Position numbers and translations under genes: made by a program. A stretch of DNA of 19,834 bases. Source: an uncultured Candidatus Saccharibacteria bacterium. Its GTDB lineage: Bacteria > Patescibacteria > Saccharimonadia > Saccharimonadales > UBA6022. Positions 1 through 7,469 of this stretch are shown here, piece by piece. The stretch covers positions 1 through 19,834 of the forward strand of contig CAMLED010000004.1 in assembly GCA_946479115.1 (NCBI GenBank), given 5' to 3'. The notes under the pieces were generated by a model. The model was not told the DNA's origin. It did no database searches and worked only from the letters and a program-made list of their open reading frames with translations. How positions within the stretch are numbered: position 1 is the stretch's first letter; the number at the start of each line of letters is the position of its first letter.

Positions 1-7
1 TTACGTG

Positions 8-15
8 CTCCTTTT
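8..15 (-). promoter_or_regulatory. Shine-Dalgarno site of a gene beyond the left edge
   Basis: The minus strand reads AAAAGGAG here, 7 nt before the window edge and just downstream of the YqeY-family stop codon. That is the right place for a start codon immediately outside the window, so the rpsU-yqeY transcript probably continues into at least one more gene. The gene itself is not visible. Confidence 0.5.
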
Positions 16-25
16 GTTTGTTTCT

Positions 26-478
26 TTAACTTAGCGCTTCTTTAACAAGTTTTGCGACTAGGGCACCGTCAGCGGTATTGCCTACTTTTGACTTTACAAC
101 ACCGATAACTTTACCCATGTCAGCCATACCGGCTGCACCAAGCTGTGCAATAGCAGCGTCGACAATCGTTTTAACTTCATCTTCAGTTAATTGCTTTGGC
201 AAATACACTTTAATGACATCCATCTCACGCTGTTCAGCCTCGGCAAGATCATTGCGATCACCTTGGATGTACAATTTAATGCTTTCGTTACGTTTTTTTA
301 CTTCACGCGCAATAATCTGCTCGATAGTGGCGTCGTCCAAACCTTCTTCGCGTTTATTCTGCGCAACTTCTTCGTTCAAGATCGCGGCTTTAAGATTACG
401 GAGTGTCTCGCCTACAAAACGATCGCCGCCCAAAAGAGCGGCTTTAAGATCGTCAGTAATGCGCTGTTTTAGCGCCAT
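26..478 (-). CDS. yqeY: GatB/YqeY domain-containing protein
   Basis: A 150-aa protein, close to the roughly 148-aa length usual for stand-alone YqeY. The N-terminal half has the family pattern of a short basic helix followed by 'ETLRNLKAAI', then 'EQIIAREVKKRNESI' and 'YLPKQLTEDEV'. The C-terminal part ends in a small helical domain related to the tail domain of GatB (amidotransferase subunit B), containing 'MGKVIGVVKSKVG'. The family is linked by homology to tRNA-dependent amidotransferases, but the stand-alone protein has no firmly established reaction. The start ATG (476-478) lies 3 nt after the rpsU stop, so the two genes are probably co-transcribed and translationally coupled; rpsU-yqeY is a widespread arrangement. 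There is no strong ribosome-binding site of its own: an AGGA lies about 12 nt upstream, inside the end of rpsU. Confidence 0.9.
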   Translation of the reverse strand: MALKQRITDDLKAALLGGDRFVGETLRNLKAAILNEEVAQNKREEGLDDATIEQIIAREVKKRNESIKLYIQGDRNDLAEAEQREMDVIKVYLPKQLTEDEVKTIVDAAIAQLGAAGMADMGKVIGVVKSKVGNTADGALVAKLVKEALS

Positions 479-481
479 TGT

Positions 482-697
482 TTAGCGTAGTCCTAAGCGG
501 GCTTTAGCTAGTTTGTCGGCTTTGCGCTCTTTGCGAATAATCGCCTTTGCACGACGCTCAGTCTTGCTAAGAGGTTTAGCGAATCGCATAGAAGCCTTAG
601 CCTCAGCAAGTACGCCGCTCTGCAAAACTTTGCGGTTGAAACGACGAATAATGTTTTCGTTCGCTTCGCGTTCATCTTTACGTGTTACTTGTACCAT
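482..697 (-). CDS. rpsU: 30S ribosomal protein S21
   Basis: A 71-aa basic protein starting MVQVTRKDERE. The S21 core is recognisable in 'NENIIRRFNRKVLQSGVL' followed by a strongly basic helical tail ('KTERRAKAIIRKERKADK'). S21 sits on the 30S platform near the 16S 3' end and helps recognise the Shine-Dalgarno helix. An in-frame ATG ten codons further up adds a non-conserved, uncharged stretch, so I chose the start at 695-697. No Shine-Dalgarno sequence precedes this start. Instead a promoter -10 box (707-712) ends 9 nt before the ATG, implying a leader of only a few nucleotides. It is the first gene of the rpsU-yqeY transcript. Confidence 0.92.
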   Translation of the reverse strand: MVQVTRKDEREANENIIRRFNRKVLQSGVLAEAKASMRFAKPLSKTERRAKAIIRKERKADKLAKARLGLR

Positions 698-706
698 AAT
701 GTTGTT

Positions 707-735
707 ATTGTAACAGAGATAGTACAAGAGTGCAA
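707..735 (-). promoter_or_regulatory. Promoter for rpsU-yqeY
   Basis: On the minus strand a -35 box TTGCAC (730-735), a 17-nt spacer and a -10 box TACAAT (707-712) form a sigma-70-type promoter. The expected transcription start is near 698-701, almost on the rpsU ATG, so the mRNA would be nearly leaderless. The promoter sits between the end of the prepilin gene and rpsU. I see no terminator there, so some read-through from the pilin gene is possible. Confidence 0.6.
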
Positions 736-744
736 CAGGCGCGT

Positions 745-1305
745 TTAATCAAGTGCGAATCGACACCATATACCTGTGCCGTCAGTAAAAGCACTGTGGG
801 TTAACGTCCTCAGGCTCCCAATCTGCGGACATGTTGTCGTTCCGTACTGTGCAAAGGCAATAGCTGCACCAGTCGGGTTATACGAAGCATTGTTCCATGT
901 ATAAAAGGCTGTATCGACCCATTTGCCACTAATCGGCGAATGAACTGACTTTACCTTAGGTGGCTGGGTTAAATAATCCTTTAACACCACCGTGTTAAAG
1001 TTCCCATTATTCTCAGAGTATGACCCACCGTCGTAATGACAGGTTCCTCCTGGATACCCTACCCCCAAACAAGAAGTTGTCGTAGGGTACGCCCCTTTCT
1101 CAGCGTTATATGCAGCCAGTGACGTCATGTACGAGCGCACTATCGAAACCACCTGTGTATTATTGGCTCGGTTTTGAATACCGTTATAGGCAACGATAGT
1201 AATGGCAGCCAGAATGGCAATCACGACAATCACAATCAGCAGTTCGACGATTGTAAAACCGCCCTGCCTATTTGTTATTCCGCTATACGTTTTGCCCACA
1301 TTCAT
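745..1305 (-). CDS. Type IV prepilin-like protein
   Basis: A 186-aa protein with a textbook class III (prepilin) signal: a short polar leader of 16 residues ending in Gly, then FTIVELLIVIVVIAILAAI. The residues that matter are Gly at -1, Phe at +1 and Glu at +5, followed by a hydrophobic helix that anchors the subunit and packs the pilus core. A prepilin peptidase would cleave and N-methylate it. The rest is a Ser/Thr/Gly-rich globular domain with four cysteines, which could form two disulfides in the exported head. The frame stays open further upstream, but the ATG at 1303-1305 gives the normal leader length. No other pilus genes (pilB, pilC, pilD, pilT) lie nearby, so this is an isolated minor or major pilin gene downstream of recJ. 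Exact pilus role cannot be told. Confidence 0.88.
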   Translation of the reverse strand: MNVGKTYSGITNRQGGFTIVELLIVIVVIAILAAITIVAYNGIQNRANNTQVVSIVRSYMTSLAAYNAEKGAYPTTTSCLGVGYPGGTCHYDGGSYSENNGNFNTVVLKDYLTQPPKVKSVHSPISGKWVDTAFYTWNNASYNPTGAAIAFAQYGTTTCPQIGSLRTLTHSAFTDGTGIWCRFALD

Positions 1306-1318
1306 GTTTATGCTTTTA

Positions 1319-1329
1319 ATCTTAGCATA
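1319..1329 (-). promoter_or_regulatory. Possible extended -10 promoter of the prepilin gene
   Basis: On the minus strand TATGC followed by TAAGAT matches an extended -10 (TRTGN plus a -10 hexamer) in the 53-nt gap between recJ and the prepilin start. A weak TTTTAC lies 18 nt upstream. The predicted transcript would have a leader of about 6-7 nt. The same TATGCTAA core occurs upstream of the PP2C and KGG genes. Confidence 0.4.
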
Positions 1330-1358
1330 GCCAGACACATCAGTAAAAACCAGAATTA

Positions 1359-2987
1359 TTACTCTGTCGTTAGATGCAACAATCGCCCTTCGACAGTTCG
1401 CCGGCCTTGCCATTCATTAACGCTCGGCTGAAACCAAATCGCGACATACTCACCTGGCTCAACAAAAAATGATTCAGGTGCGTTAAATGCCAAAAATTCC
1501 ATCTTGTTTTGCTGGTTATCCTGCATGGTTAGCTTGACGTGCTGTGCGTCAGCCCCCATCCGTCGCAGGTGTGTCACCAAAAGCCCTTCACTTTTAAAAA
1601 CAGGTTCAGGATTACCACTACCGAATGGCTCTAACGCCTCTAATTGTAGCAGCAACGCCTCATTAATCTCACTAAAATTCGTAACTGTCACATCGGCCTT
1701 TGGCAGCAGCAACGCCGCTTGGTTAAAGAGATTTTGAGATCGATAAAATTCGTTGACTCGCGCACGAAACGCCGCGATATTTTCCGTTGGCAGCGTCACC
1801 CCAGCAGCAAGTTTATGGCCACCACCCTTGGTAATAATATCGTCGCTGGCACGAATAGCATCCGCTGCACTGAAGTCGCCATAACTTCTCGCCGAGCCCT
1901 TAGATAGTTCGCCCATTTCCTGTAAAACATACGTCGGTTTTTTGTACTTTTCAAGTAACTTTGCCGCCACGATGCCGATAATCCCATGGTTCCAATCGGC
2001 ATGACTAACGACAAGCACCGGATCCGCTATATACTCTTCGGCTTGAATAATGGCCGCTTTAAAAATCTTATCCTGATCGGCGCGCCTGGCTTGATTCAGC
2101 ATATCTAGTTGCTGAGCCTTTTCCATCGCGAGCATTGGCTCGTTAGCACGTAGCATATCGAGTGCGTACTGTGCCGTTTCTAACCGACCTGAAGCGTTCA
2201 TGCGAGGCCCTAAACCAAAGCCAAGGCTGCGGGCATTTACTTTTTCAGGCTCAATTGCCGCAACAGCCATCAAAGCCTTCAGGCCAGGCCGCCTGGTTTG
2301 GCTTAAAACTTTCAAACCCCAATAGACATTCGCCCGGTTTTCATCGACCAGCGTCACGACGTCACACACCGTACCAAGTGCCACCAAATCCAGCAACCAC
2401 TTCTCGTGCCCAATAGGCAATCCATCAAGTCGAGTCTGCAGTGCTTGAACCAATTTAAAGGCCACGCCAACACCTGCAAGATCGATAAATGGATAGTTAT
2501 GATCAGGACGCTTTGGATTAATAACCGCGATAGCCGGTGGCTGCACAGGTGCAACATTATGATGATCAGTCACAATCACATCGACGCCTAGCTCATTCGC
2601 ACGAGTAATTTCTTTTTCGCTGAGGCTACCACAATCAACAGTTACAATTAGCTGCGCACCAGTCGCCGCGATTCGCTCAACGGCATCAACCGTTAGTCCA
2701 TACCCTTCGACAAACCGATTAGGAATAAATGCATCAATTGATTTAAACCCAAATGATTCAAATGCATCAAGCAGTACTGTTGTCGCAGTGAGACCATCAA
2801 TATCATAGTCACCATAAATCATAATCTTATCTTGGCGCTCACGAGCTAACACCAATCGATCAACTGCTAGTTGCATATCTGGCAACAAAAACGGATCATG
2901 CTTGGCGTCATACTGCGGTGACAAAAAAAGATCACGAGCTTCGCCTTCGAGGCCTCGTGCCTTTAATATCTGTTCAAAGAGAGTCAT
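1359..2987 (-). CDS. recJ: Single-stranded-DNA-specific 5'-3' exonuclease RecJ
   Basis: A 542-aa DHH-family phosphoesterase, slightly shorter than most RecJ proteins. Metal-binding motifs are present in order: 'YGDYDIDG' (residues 58-65), 'VDCG' (117-120) and 'TDHH' (140-143). 'GLGPRMNASGRL' (258-269) and 'WNHGIIGIVAAKL' (332-344) are typical of RecJ. 'GGGHKLAAG' (388-396) is the DHHA1 nucleic-acid-binding motif. The C-terminal part fits the RecJ OB-fold. RecJ degrades 5' ends of single-stranded DNA in RecF-pathway recombination, mismatch repair and base excision repair. The start ATG shares one base with the stop of the upstream winged-helix gene (TAATG), so the pair is translationally coupled. 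Confidence 0.95.
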   Translation of the reverse strand: MTLFEQILKARGLEGEARDLFLSPQYDAKHDPFLLPDMQLAVDRLVLARERQDKIMIYGDYDIDGLTATTVLLDAFESFGFKSIDAFIPNRFVEGYGLTVDAVERIAATGAQLIVTVDCGSLSEKEITRANELGVDVIVTDHHNVAPVQPPAIAVINPKRPDHNYPFIDLAGVGVAFKLVQALQTRLDGLPIGHEKWLLDLVALGTVCDVVTLVDENRANVYWGLKVLSQTRRPGLKALMAVAAIEPEKVNARSLGFGLGPRMNASGRLETAQYALDMLRANEPMLAMEKAQQLDMLNQARRADQDKIFKAAIIQAEEYIADPVLVVSHADWNHGIIGIVAAKLLEKYKKPTYVLQEMGELSKGSARSYGDFSAADAIRASDDIITKGGGHKLAAGVTLPTENIAAFRARVNEFYRSQNLFNQAALLLPKADVTVTNFSEINEALLLQLEALEPFGSGNPEPVFKSEGLLVTHLRRMGADAQHVKLTMQDNQQNKMEFLAFNAPESFFVEPGEYVAIWFQPSVNEWQGRRTVEGRLLHLTTE

Positions 2988-3283
2988 TACAAATCAGAAG
3001 AGCGTTTTGGTCGACTTGCGTGCTGCTGTGATTTAATCACAATACTCTGCAATTCTTTAAAGATCGGGAACTGCTTGTTAGTCGAATAGATCTTGGTATT
3101 GCCCTGTTTTTCAGAGCTCAGGAAGCCTACTTTTTCCAGTCGCTTCAGTTCGCGCTGGATATTGCCCGGGTCTTCCTTGATCAGCTTGGCAAGGCCTCGG
3201 ACGTGCGTGTGAAAATCTGGGTATTTTGCATATACCACTACAATTTTTCGGCGTACTCTTGAGGTAATAAAAACGTCTAACAT
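2987..3283 (-). CDS. Winged-helix DNA-binding protein
   Basis: A 98-aa protein. After an N-terminal helix (residues 1-21) comes a clear helix-turn-helix with wing at about 28-68: 'VRGLAKLIKEDPGNIQRELKRLEKVGFL' in two helices, then 'GNTKIYSTN' as the beta wing. The fold resembles ArsR/MarR-like regulators, which bind DNA as dimers. No metal- or ligand-binding residues are evident and the basic tail ends 'SRPKRSSDL'. A good Shine-Dalgarno (AAAGGAAA) precedes the ATG, and the stop overlaps the recJ start by one base. Coupling to recJ suggests it is either an autoregulator of this transcript or a DNA-binding partner of repair; neither is shown by the sequence. Confidence 0.75.
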   Translation of the reverse strand: MLDVFITSRVRRKIVVVYAKYPDFHTHVRGLAKLIKEDPGNIQRELKRLEKVGFLSSEKQGNTKIYSTNKQFPIFKELQSIVIKSQQHASRPKRSSDL

Positions 3284-3321
3284 AATTTCCTTTACTTTGC
3301 TGCTTCTCCCTAGTGTTTGCT

Positions 3322-3351
3322 ATTGTACACTTTTTTACATCATTCTGACAA
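3322..3351 (-). promoter_or_regulatory. Promoter for the winged-helix gene and recJ
   Basis: On the minus strand TTGTCA (3346-3351), an 18-nt spacer and TACAAT (3322-3327) form a good sigma-70-type promoter. The start would be near 3315, giving a leader of roughly 30 nt that carries the AAAGGA ribosome-binding site. It lies just after the stop of the phosphoribosyltransferase-like gene. Confidence 0.6.
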
Positions 3352-3357
3352 GTCCGT

Positions 3358-4014
3358 TTAGCGCCAATTTAGGACAACTTCGTTAATTTTAGCGATCGTT
3401 TCCTCGTGGCTTGGAATGTCATTAACATCGTAATAATGATCTGTTCCCATATAGTTCTGCTTAACGTCTAGGATATGGAGCTCGTCAGCTAACATATGAA
3501 GTTTGTCGACGGCAACAACCGATGCAACCGGTGTTGCAACCACTAATCGTTGAATACGAATCGGCTTTAAGAAATCAATCGCTACATCAAGCGCCGCACC
3601 GCTATCTAGTCCGTCGGCCACCAAGATGACCACATGGTCACGCAGCATGTCGTGATCGATCACACCACCATCGCCAATCAGACGATTAATTTTTTGAAAA
3701 GCAACACGTTTTTGCTCTTCCAGATAGCCATGGAACTCATTGGTGTACTCTTCGATCTCACCAGAGCTAAATTCCCCATTATAGGTAAAGGCACCTGTCT
3801 GTGAAACACCGCCAAAACTAAGTCCCTCACCCGGGATCGCAATATCCTCTACAAGCAACATCGTCAGTAGACAGTGGAGTGCTTGTGCGATTTGTTCGCC
3901 AACCTGAACGGCGCCGTCACTCAGTGCCACCACCACACAGTTCTCATAGCGATAGGTAGTCACGAGCTCTTGAGCTAATCGTTGTCCAGCTTGGGCTCGG
4001 CTTTCAAAATACAT
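3358..4014 (-). CDS. Phosphoribosyltransferase-like protein (COG1926 type)
   Basis: A 218-aa protein with the layout of predicted phosphoribosyltransferases. There is an early 'VVVALSDGAVQVGEQIAQAL' strand-helix (a 'GG.PVA.E.A' equivalent), then a long helical insertion (about 85-125), then the PRPP-loop region 'VVILVADGLDSGAALDVAI' near residue 130-148. Classical members have two adjacent acidic residues in this loop (for example VDDG); here the first is Ala (VADG), so PRPP binding may be weakened or altered. 'ATPVAS' follows, as in the family. The substrate cannot be inferred. A short AAGGAT lies only 2 nt from the ATG. The gene is divergent from priA, with start codons 29 nt apart. Confidence 0.7.
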   Translation of the reverse strand: MYFESRAQAGQRLAQELVTTYRYENCVVVALSDGAVQVGEQIAQALHCLLTMLLVEDIAIPGEGLSFGGVSQTGAFTYNGEFSSGEIEEYTNEFHGYLEEQKRVAFQKINRLIGDGGVIDHDMLRDHVVILVADGLDSGAALDVAIDFLKPIRIQRLVVATPVASVVAVDKLHMLADELHILDVKQNYMGTDHYYDVNDIPSHEETIAKINEVVLNWR

Positions 4015-4028
4015 ATCCTTATTTTAGC

Positions 4029-4036
4029 AGTATACT
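4029..4036. promoter_or_regulatory. Overlapping divergent -10 elements, prt-like gene and priA
   Basis: The 8-bp AGTATACT here is self-complementary, so it supplies TATACT as a -10 box on both strands (plus strand 4031-4036; minus strand 4029-4034). On the plus strand it ends 7 nt before the priA ATG, implying a leaderless priA mRNA. On the minus strand it would give a leader of about 8 nt containing AAGGA. No convincing -35 box is visible for either direction. Confidence 0.4.
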
Positions 4037-4043
4037 AAGAACT

Positions 4044-5984
4044 ATGCACTACTACGAGGTGGCGCCAAATCAAATTATTCGTGCATCAAGCGCGACTTTT
4101 ACGTATGCCTCAGAACCACCACTTCAGGCTGGAACCATCGTCACTATTGAGGTCGGTAAAAAGACCCTCGTCGGCGTTATTATCCGTGAAGTCTCAAAAC
4201 CAAGCTATGACACCAAGTCAATTAGTGAAGTTGTCGAAGCCCAGGCGCTTCCAACGCCAATCGTCCAGCTTGCGTTGTGGCTCAGTACGTACTACGCCAC
4301 TCATCTCGCGACTGTTTTACAAACCATCTTGCCGCGCGGACTTCAAAAAAACCGTCGTGAGCGAAAATCTGTTAACCATGAAGCCCTCCGCGACCGAACA
4401 ACTATTGTGTTCACTTCGGAACAAAAGACGGCTATCACTACTGTTACAGAAATGTCACCTGGTACCGCTCTTCTTCACGGCGTTACTGGATCGGGCAAGA
4501 CACACGTCTATATCGAACTCGCGAGAAAAGCACTCGCCGAAGGCAAATCCGTCATTCTCCTCGTGCCAGAGATCGCCCTGACCTCGCAACTGGTCGATGA
4601 ATTCTCCCATCATTTCAACGATATTATCCTTACCCACTCACGCCAGACCGAAGCCGAACGTCACCTTGCCTGGCGCGAAAGCCTCAACAGCACATCACCA
4701 CGCGTTGCCATTGGACCACGTTCTGCCCTCTTCTTGCCACTAGCAAATGTTGGACTCATCCTGATCGACGAGGCCCACGAGCCTAGTTTCAAGCAAGAAC
4801 AATCGCCACGATACTCGGCGCTGCGTGCCGCTAGCATGCTTGCTCATTATCACGGCGCTAAAGTTGTGCTTGGTAGCGCAACGCCAGCTGTGACAGATTA
4901 TTATCTTGCCGAACAAGCGCACCGTCCGATTATCACCATGGCATCCAGAGCACGTCACGATGCCGTCACGCCAACTATTACGCTTGTTGATATGACGAAA
5001 CGTGCCAACTTTAAACAACATCGTTTCCTTTCAGATACATTATTGGCTCAATTGACGGAAAGCTTTGCGAGTGGCCATCAAGCACTGGTGTTTCATAACC
5101 GCCGAGGCAGCGCATCGACTACTTTATGTGAAAACTGTGGCTGGTCGGCGACATGTTCACGCTGTTTCACACCATTAACACTCCACGCAGACAAACATCA
5201 TTTACGATGCCATATATGCGGCATTACAGAGCGTGTCCCTACCAGCTGTCCAGTGTGTCACGCTGCCGATATTATTCATAAAGGTATCGGAACAAAATTA
5301 ATCGAATCTGAACTGCGCAAATTATTTCCAGAAAAAACAATTATGCGCTTTGATGGTGATAGTGAACTGGGTGAGTCGATTGAACAAAAATATAAAGAGC
5401 TCTACGACGGCGACATCGATTTAATTATCGGCACACAGGTGATTGCCAAGGGACTGGACCTTCCTAAATTACGTACTGTTGGTGTCATCCAAGCCGACAG
5501 TGGCCTTAGCTTGCCAGATTATGGTGCGAGTGAACGTACGTTCCAATTACTTGCACAGGTTGTCGGCCGTGTTGGCCGGTCAAATCACCCCACAAAAGTC
5601 ATTGTTCAAAGCTATCAGCCGACCCACCCAGCTGTTGTTGATGGCCTGTCACAAAACTATACCGATTTTTATACCAATACACTTGCCGAGCGTAAACGCG
5701 CACTCTTCCCTCCGTTCGTCCACTTATTAAAACTTACCTGCATATACAAAACAGAAGCTGCAGCAATTAAAAACGCTCAAAAGCTCGCGGCCGAATTACG
5801 TACAATTGCCCCGTCAACCGTTCAAATCCTTGGGCCAACACCTGCATTCTACGAACGTCAGCGCGACACCTACCGATGGCAATTAACGCTTAAATCCTCC
5901 AAACGAGCAGACCTAGCCGCCCTGCTGGCACACCTCCCAACAACCCATTGGCAGTACGAACTCGACCCAATCAGTCTTTTATAA
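4044..5984 (+). CDS. priA: Primosomal protein N' (replication restart helicase PriA)
   Basis: A 646-aa superfamily 2 helicase, shorter than the roughly 730 aa of E. coli PriA. The N-terminal 3'-end-binding domain is present (residues 1-65). The winged-helix linker region (about 70-120) looks reduced. Helicase motifs follow: Walker A 'GVTGSGKT' (146-153), 'LIDEAH' (240-245, DEAH box) and 'GSATPA' (277-282). The helicase core is interrupted by two zinc-binding sites made of eight cysteines: C362, C365, C371, C374, C389, C392, C402 and C405. 'GTQVIAKGLDLP' and 'QVVGRVGRSN' are the C-terminal helicase motifs V and VI. PriA reloads the replisome at collapsed forks. No Shine-Dalgarno precedes the start; a TATACT box ends 7 nt before the ATG. 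Confidence 0.96.
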   Translation: MHYYEVAPNQIIRASSATFTYASEPPLQAGTIVTIEVGKKTLVGVIIREVSKPSYDTKSISEVVEAQALPTPIVQLALWLSTYYATHLATVLQTILPRGLQKNRRERKSVNHEALRDRTTIVFTSEQKTAITTVTEMSPGTALLHGVTGSGKTHVYIELARKALAEGKSVILLVPEIALTSQLVDEFSHHFNDIILTHSRQTEAERHLAWRESLNSTSPRVAIGPRSALFLPLANVGLILIDEAHEPSFKQEQSPRYSALRAASMLAHYHGAKVVLGSATPAVTDYYLAEQAHRPIITMASRARHDAVTPTITLVDMTKRANFKQHRFLSDTLLAQLTESFASGHQALVFHNRRGSASTTLCENCGWSATCSRCFTPLTLHADKHHLRCHICGITERVPTSCPVCHAADIIHKGIGTKLIESELRKLFPEKTIMRFDGDSELGESIEQKYKELYDGDIDLIIGTQVIAKGLDLPKLRTVGVIQADSGLSLPDYGASERTFQLLAQVVGRVGRSNHPTKVIVQSYQPTHPAVVDGLSQNYTDFYTNTLAERKRALFPPFVHLLKLTCIYKTEAAAIKNAQKLAAELRTIAPSTVQILGPTPAFYERQRDTYRWQLTLKSSKRADLAALLAHLPTTHWQYELDPISLL

Positions 5985-6027
5985 TACCTACCCAACACCA
6001 CCCCTGTCTTTTATCGATCGTCTTCGC

Positions 6028-6033
6028 TATAAT
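6028..6033 (+). promoter_or_regulatory. -10 element for def-fmt
   Basis: A perfect TATAAT ends 7 nt before the def ATG. A partial -35 match, CTGTCT (6004-6009), lies 18 nt upstream. The predicted transcription start falls on or next to the A of the start codon (6041), so the def mRNA would be leaderless. No ribosome-binding site is present. Confidence 0.55.
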
Positions 6034-6040
6034 AGGTCTA

Positions 6041-6616
6041 ATGAAAAAAGAAGACATTATTGCCCTGCCTAACCCTCACCTCCGGGTAAAATCAACTAAA
6101 GTACATGTTATTACTGACGATACAATTCGTCTCATTGATGACATGACCACGGCTTCTATTGATTGGGAAGATTCTCGCCCGCATGAGATCAGCGCCGCAC
6201 TAGCCGCTGTCCAAGTTGACCATCTCGAACGTGTCGTTATTGTACGTAGCGATTTTGATGACAAATCAGTTCGTGAATTTACAGCTCTTATCAATCCAGA
6301 GATCGTTAAGTATGAAGGTGAACAGATCACTGATTATGAAGGTTGCCTCAGTGTTGGCGGTGTTTACGGCAAAGTTCCCCGTTACTCGAAGATTCGCGTT
6401 AAAGCTCTCGATCTTGAAGGCAATGAAGTGCGTTTTAAAGCTGACGGTTTCCTGGCACGAGTTATTCAACACGAAGTCGACCACACAAATGGCATTCTGT
6501 TTATCGACCACATCAATGACCAAACCGATGCATTTTACACTCTCGACGAGAAAGGCGAGCTACAGCCATTAAATTATGATGAACACATCCGCGAAAATCA
6601 TATTCTTTGGGACTGA
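6041..6616 (+). CDS. def: Peptide deformylase
   Basis: A 191-aa metalloenzyme that removes the formyl group from the N-terminal Met of new proteins. Motif 2 'EGCLSV' (100-105, with the Cys metal ligand) and motif 3 'QHEVDH' (143-148, two His ligands and the catalytic Glu) are intact. Motif 1, normally GxGLAAxQ, reads SAALAAVQ (51-58): LAAxQ is kept but both glycines are replaced, so the substrate loop differs from classical enzymes. The C-terminus is extended with an acidic helix. The reading frame is open further upstream into priA, but MKKEDIIALPNP is the family-like start and follows a -10 box directly. It overlaps fmt, so the formylation and deformylation enzymes are made together. Confidence 0.93.
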   Translation: MKKEDIIALPNPHLRVKSTKVHVITDDTIRLIDDMTTASIDWEDSRPHEISAALAAVQVDHLERVVIVRSDFDDKSVREFTALINPEIVKYEGEQITDYEGCLSVGGVYGKVPRYSKIRVKALDLEGNEVRFKADGFLARVIQHEVDHTNGILFIDHINDQTDAFYTLDEKGELQPLNYDEHIRENHILWD

Positions 6617-7469
6617 GGATTTTAGCCTCACCGCTCTGACCGGCCTGATTGAAGCTGGCTATACGATTGCTGCCGCGGTGACAAAACCAGACAGCAAAAA
6701 AGGCCGTGGCCAGCAATTAGTTCCTCCGGCAGTTAAGATTCTTGCGACCCGCCACAACATTCCTGTTTGGCAACCAGAAAAGCTAGCTGACATTGCCGAT
6801 GACATTCGCGCCTTAGGTACCGTCGCTGGCGTTCTCGTTAGTTACGGAAAAATTGTTCCGCAAGCAATCATCGATTTATTTACCCCTGGTATTATTAACG
6901 TCCATCCATCACTGCTGCCAAAATATCGTGGTCCATCCCCTATTGAATCAGCCATCAAAAATGATGATTCGGTTACTGGAGTTTCAATTATGCAGCTGTC
7001 GGCCCGTATGGATGCTGGCCCTGTCTACACAGCCAAAGAACACCCGCTTCAGGGTACGGAAACTCGTCCCGAGCTATACCATGCACTTGCAGATATTGGT
7101 ACAAACCTACTACTAGAGTCACTCCCTGCCATTATCGATGGCTCAATGCTGCCGACACCACAGAGTGAAGACGCCGCAAGTTACTGCCAGTTATTAGAGA
7201 AAAGCAGCGCTCACCTTGATCTCGCCACGTTAAGCGCCGCCGAAGTCGAGCGTATTATTCGTGCTCATATCGGCTTTCCAAAAAGTAAGTTAACTATCGC
7301 CGGCCACACAATCATCGTCACTAAGGCTCATGTGACTAATCAACAAAAAACACCGCTCGACGTTGTATGCCAAGACGGTGCTTATTTGTCAGTCGATGAG
7401 CTGATCGCGCCCAGTGGACGCCAGATGAGCGGCGACGCTTTTCTACGCGGCTACGCTGTCGTTTCCTAA
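6576..7469 (+). CDS. fmt: Methionyl-tRNA formyltransferase
   Basis: A 297-aa enzyme (E. coli Fmt is 315 aa) that formylates initiator Met-tRNA using 10-formyl-tetrahydrofolate. The N-terminal Rossmann-like part shows 'IIFFGTEDFS' (8-17). The active-site motif 'NVHPSLLPKYRGPSP' (108-122) carries the catalytic Asn108 and His110, and Asp146 in 'RMDAGPVY' is the third catalytic residue. A C-terminal OB-like domain follows (about 205-297), slightly short. Two adjacent ATGs (6576 and 6579) are possible starts; both lie inside def, giving an overlap of about 40 nt, so translation is probably coupled. The 3' end overlaps the convergent DUF5663-like gene by 27 nt and no terminator lies between them. 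Confidence 0.94.
   Translation: MMNTSAKIIFFGTEDFSLTALTGLIEAGYTIAAAVTKPDSKKGRGQQLVPPAVKILATRHNIPVWQPEKLADIADDIRALGTVAGVLVSYGKIVPQAIIDLFTPGIINVHPSLLPKYRGPSPIESAIKNDDSVTGVSIMQLSARMDAGPVYTAKEHPLQGTETRPELYHALADIGTNLLLESLPAIIDGSMLPTPQSEDAASYCQLLEKSSAHLDLATLSAAEVERIIRAHIGFPKSKLTIAGHTIIVTKAHVTNQQKTPLDVVCQDGAYLSVDELIAPSGRQMSGDAFLRGYAVVS

Noticed and set aside
78..485. Plus-strand ORFs opposite the YqeY-family gene
   Set aside because: They are fully antisense to a well-recognised gene, lack a ribosome-binding site and show no family features.
1306..1413. Longer N-terminus for the prepilin frame
   Set aside because: It would put 36 residues before the leader and overlap the recJ end; a prepilin leader is normally short, and the ATG at 1303-1305 fits.
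5948..6040. Upstream extension of peptide deformylase
   Set aside because: The added part overlaps priA, lies before the TATAAT box and has no deformylase similarity.
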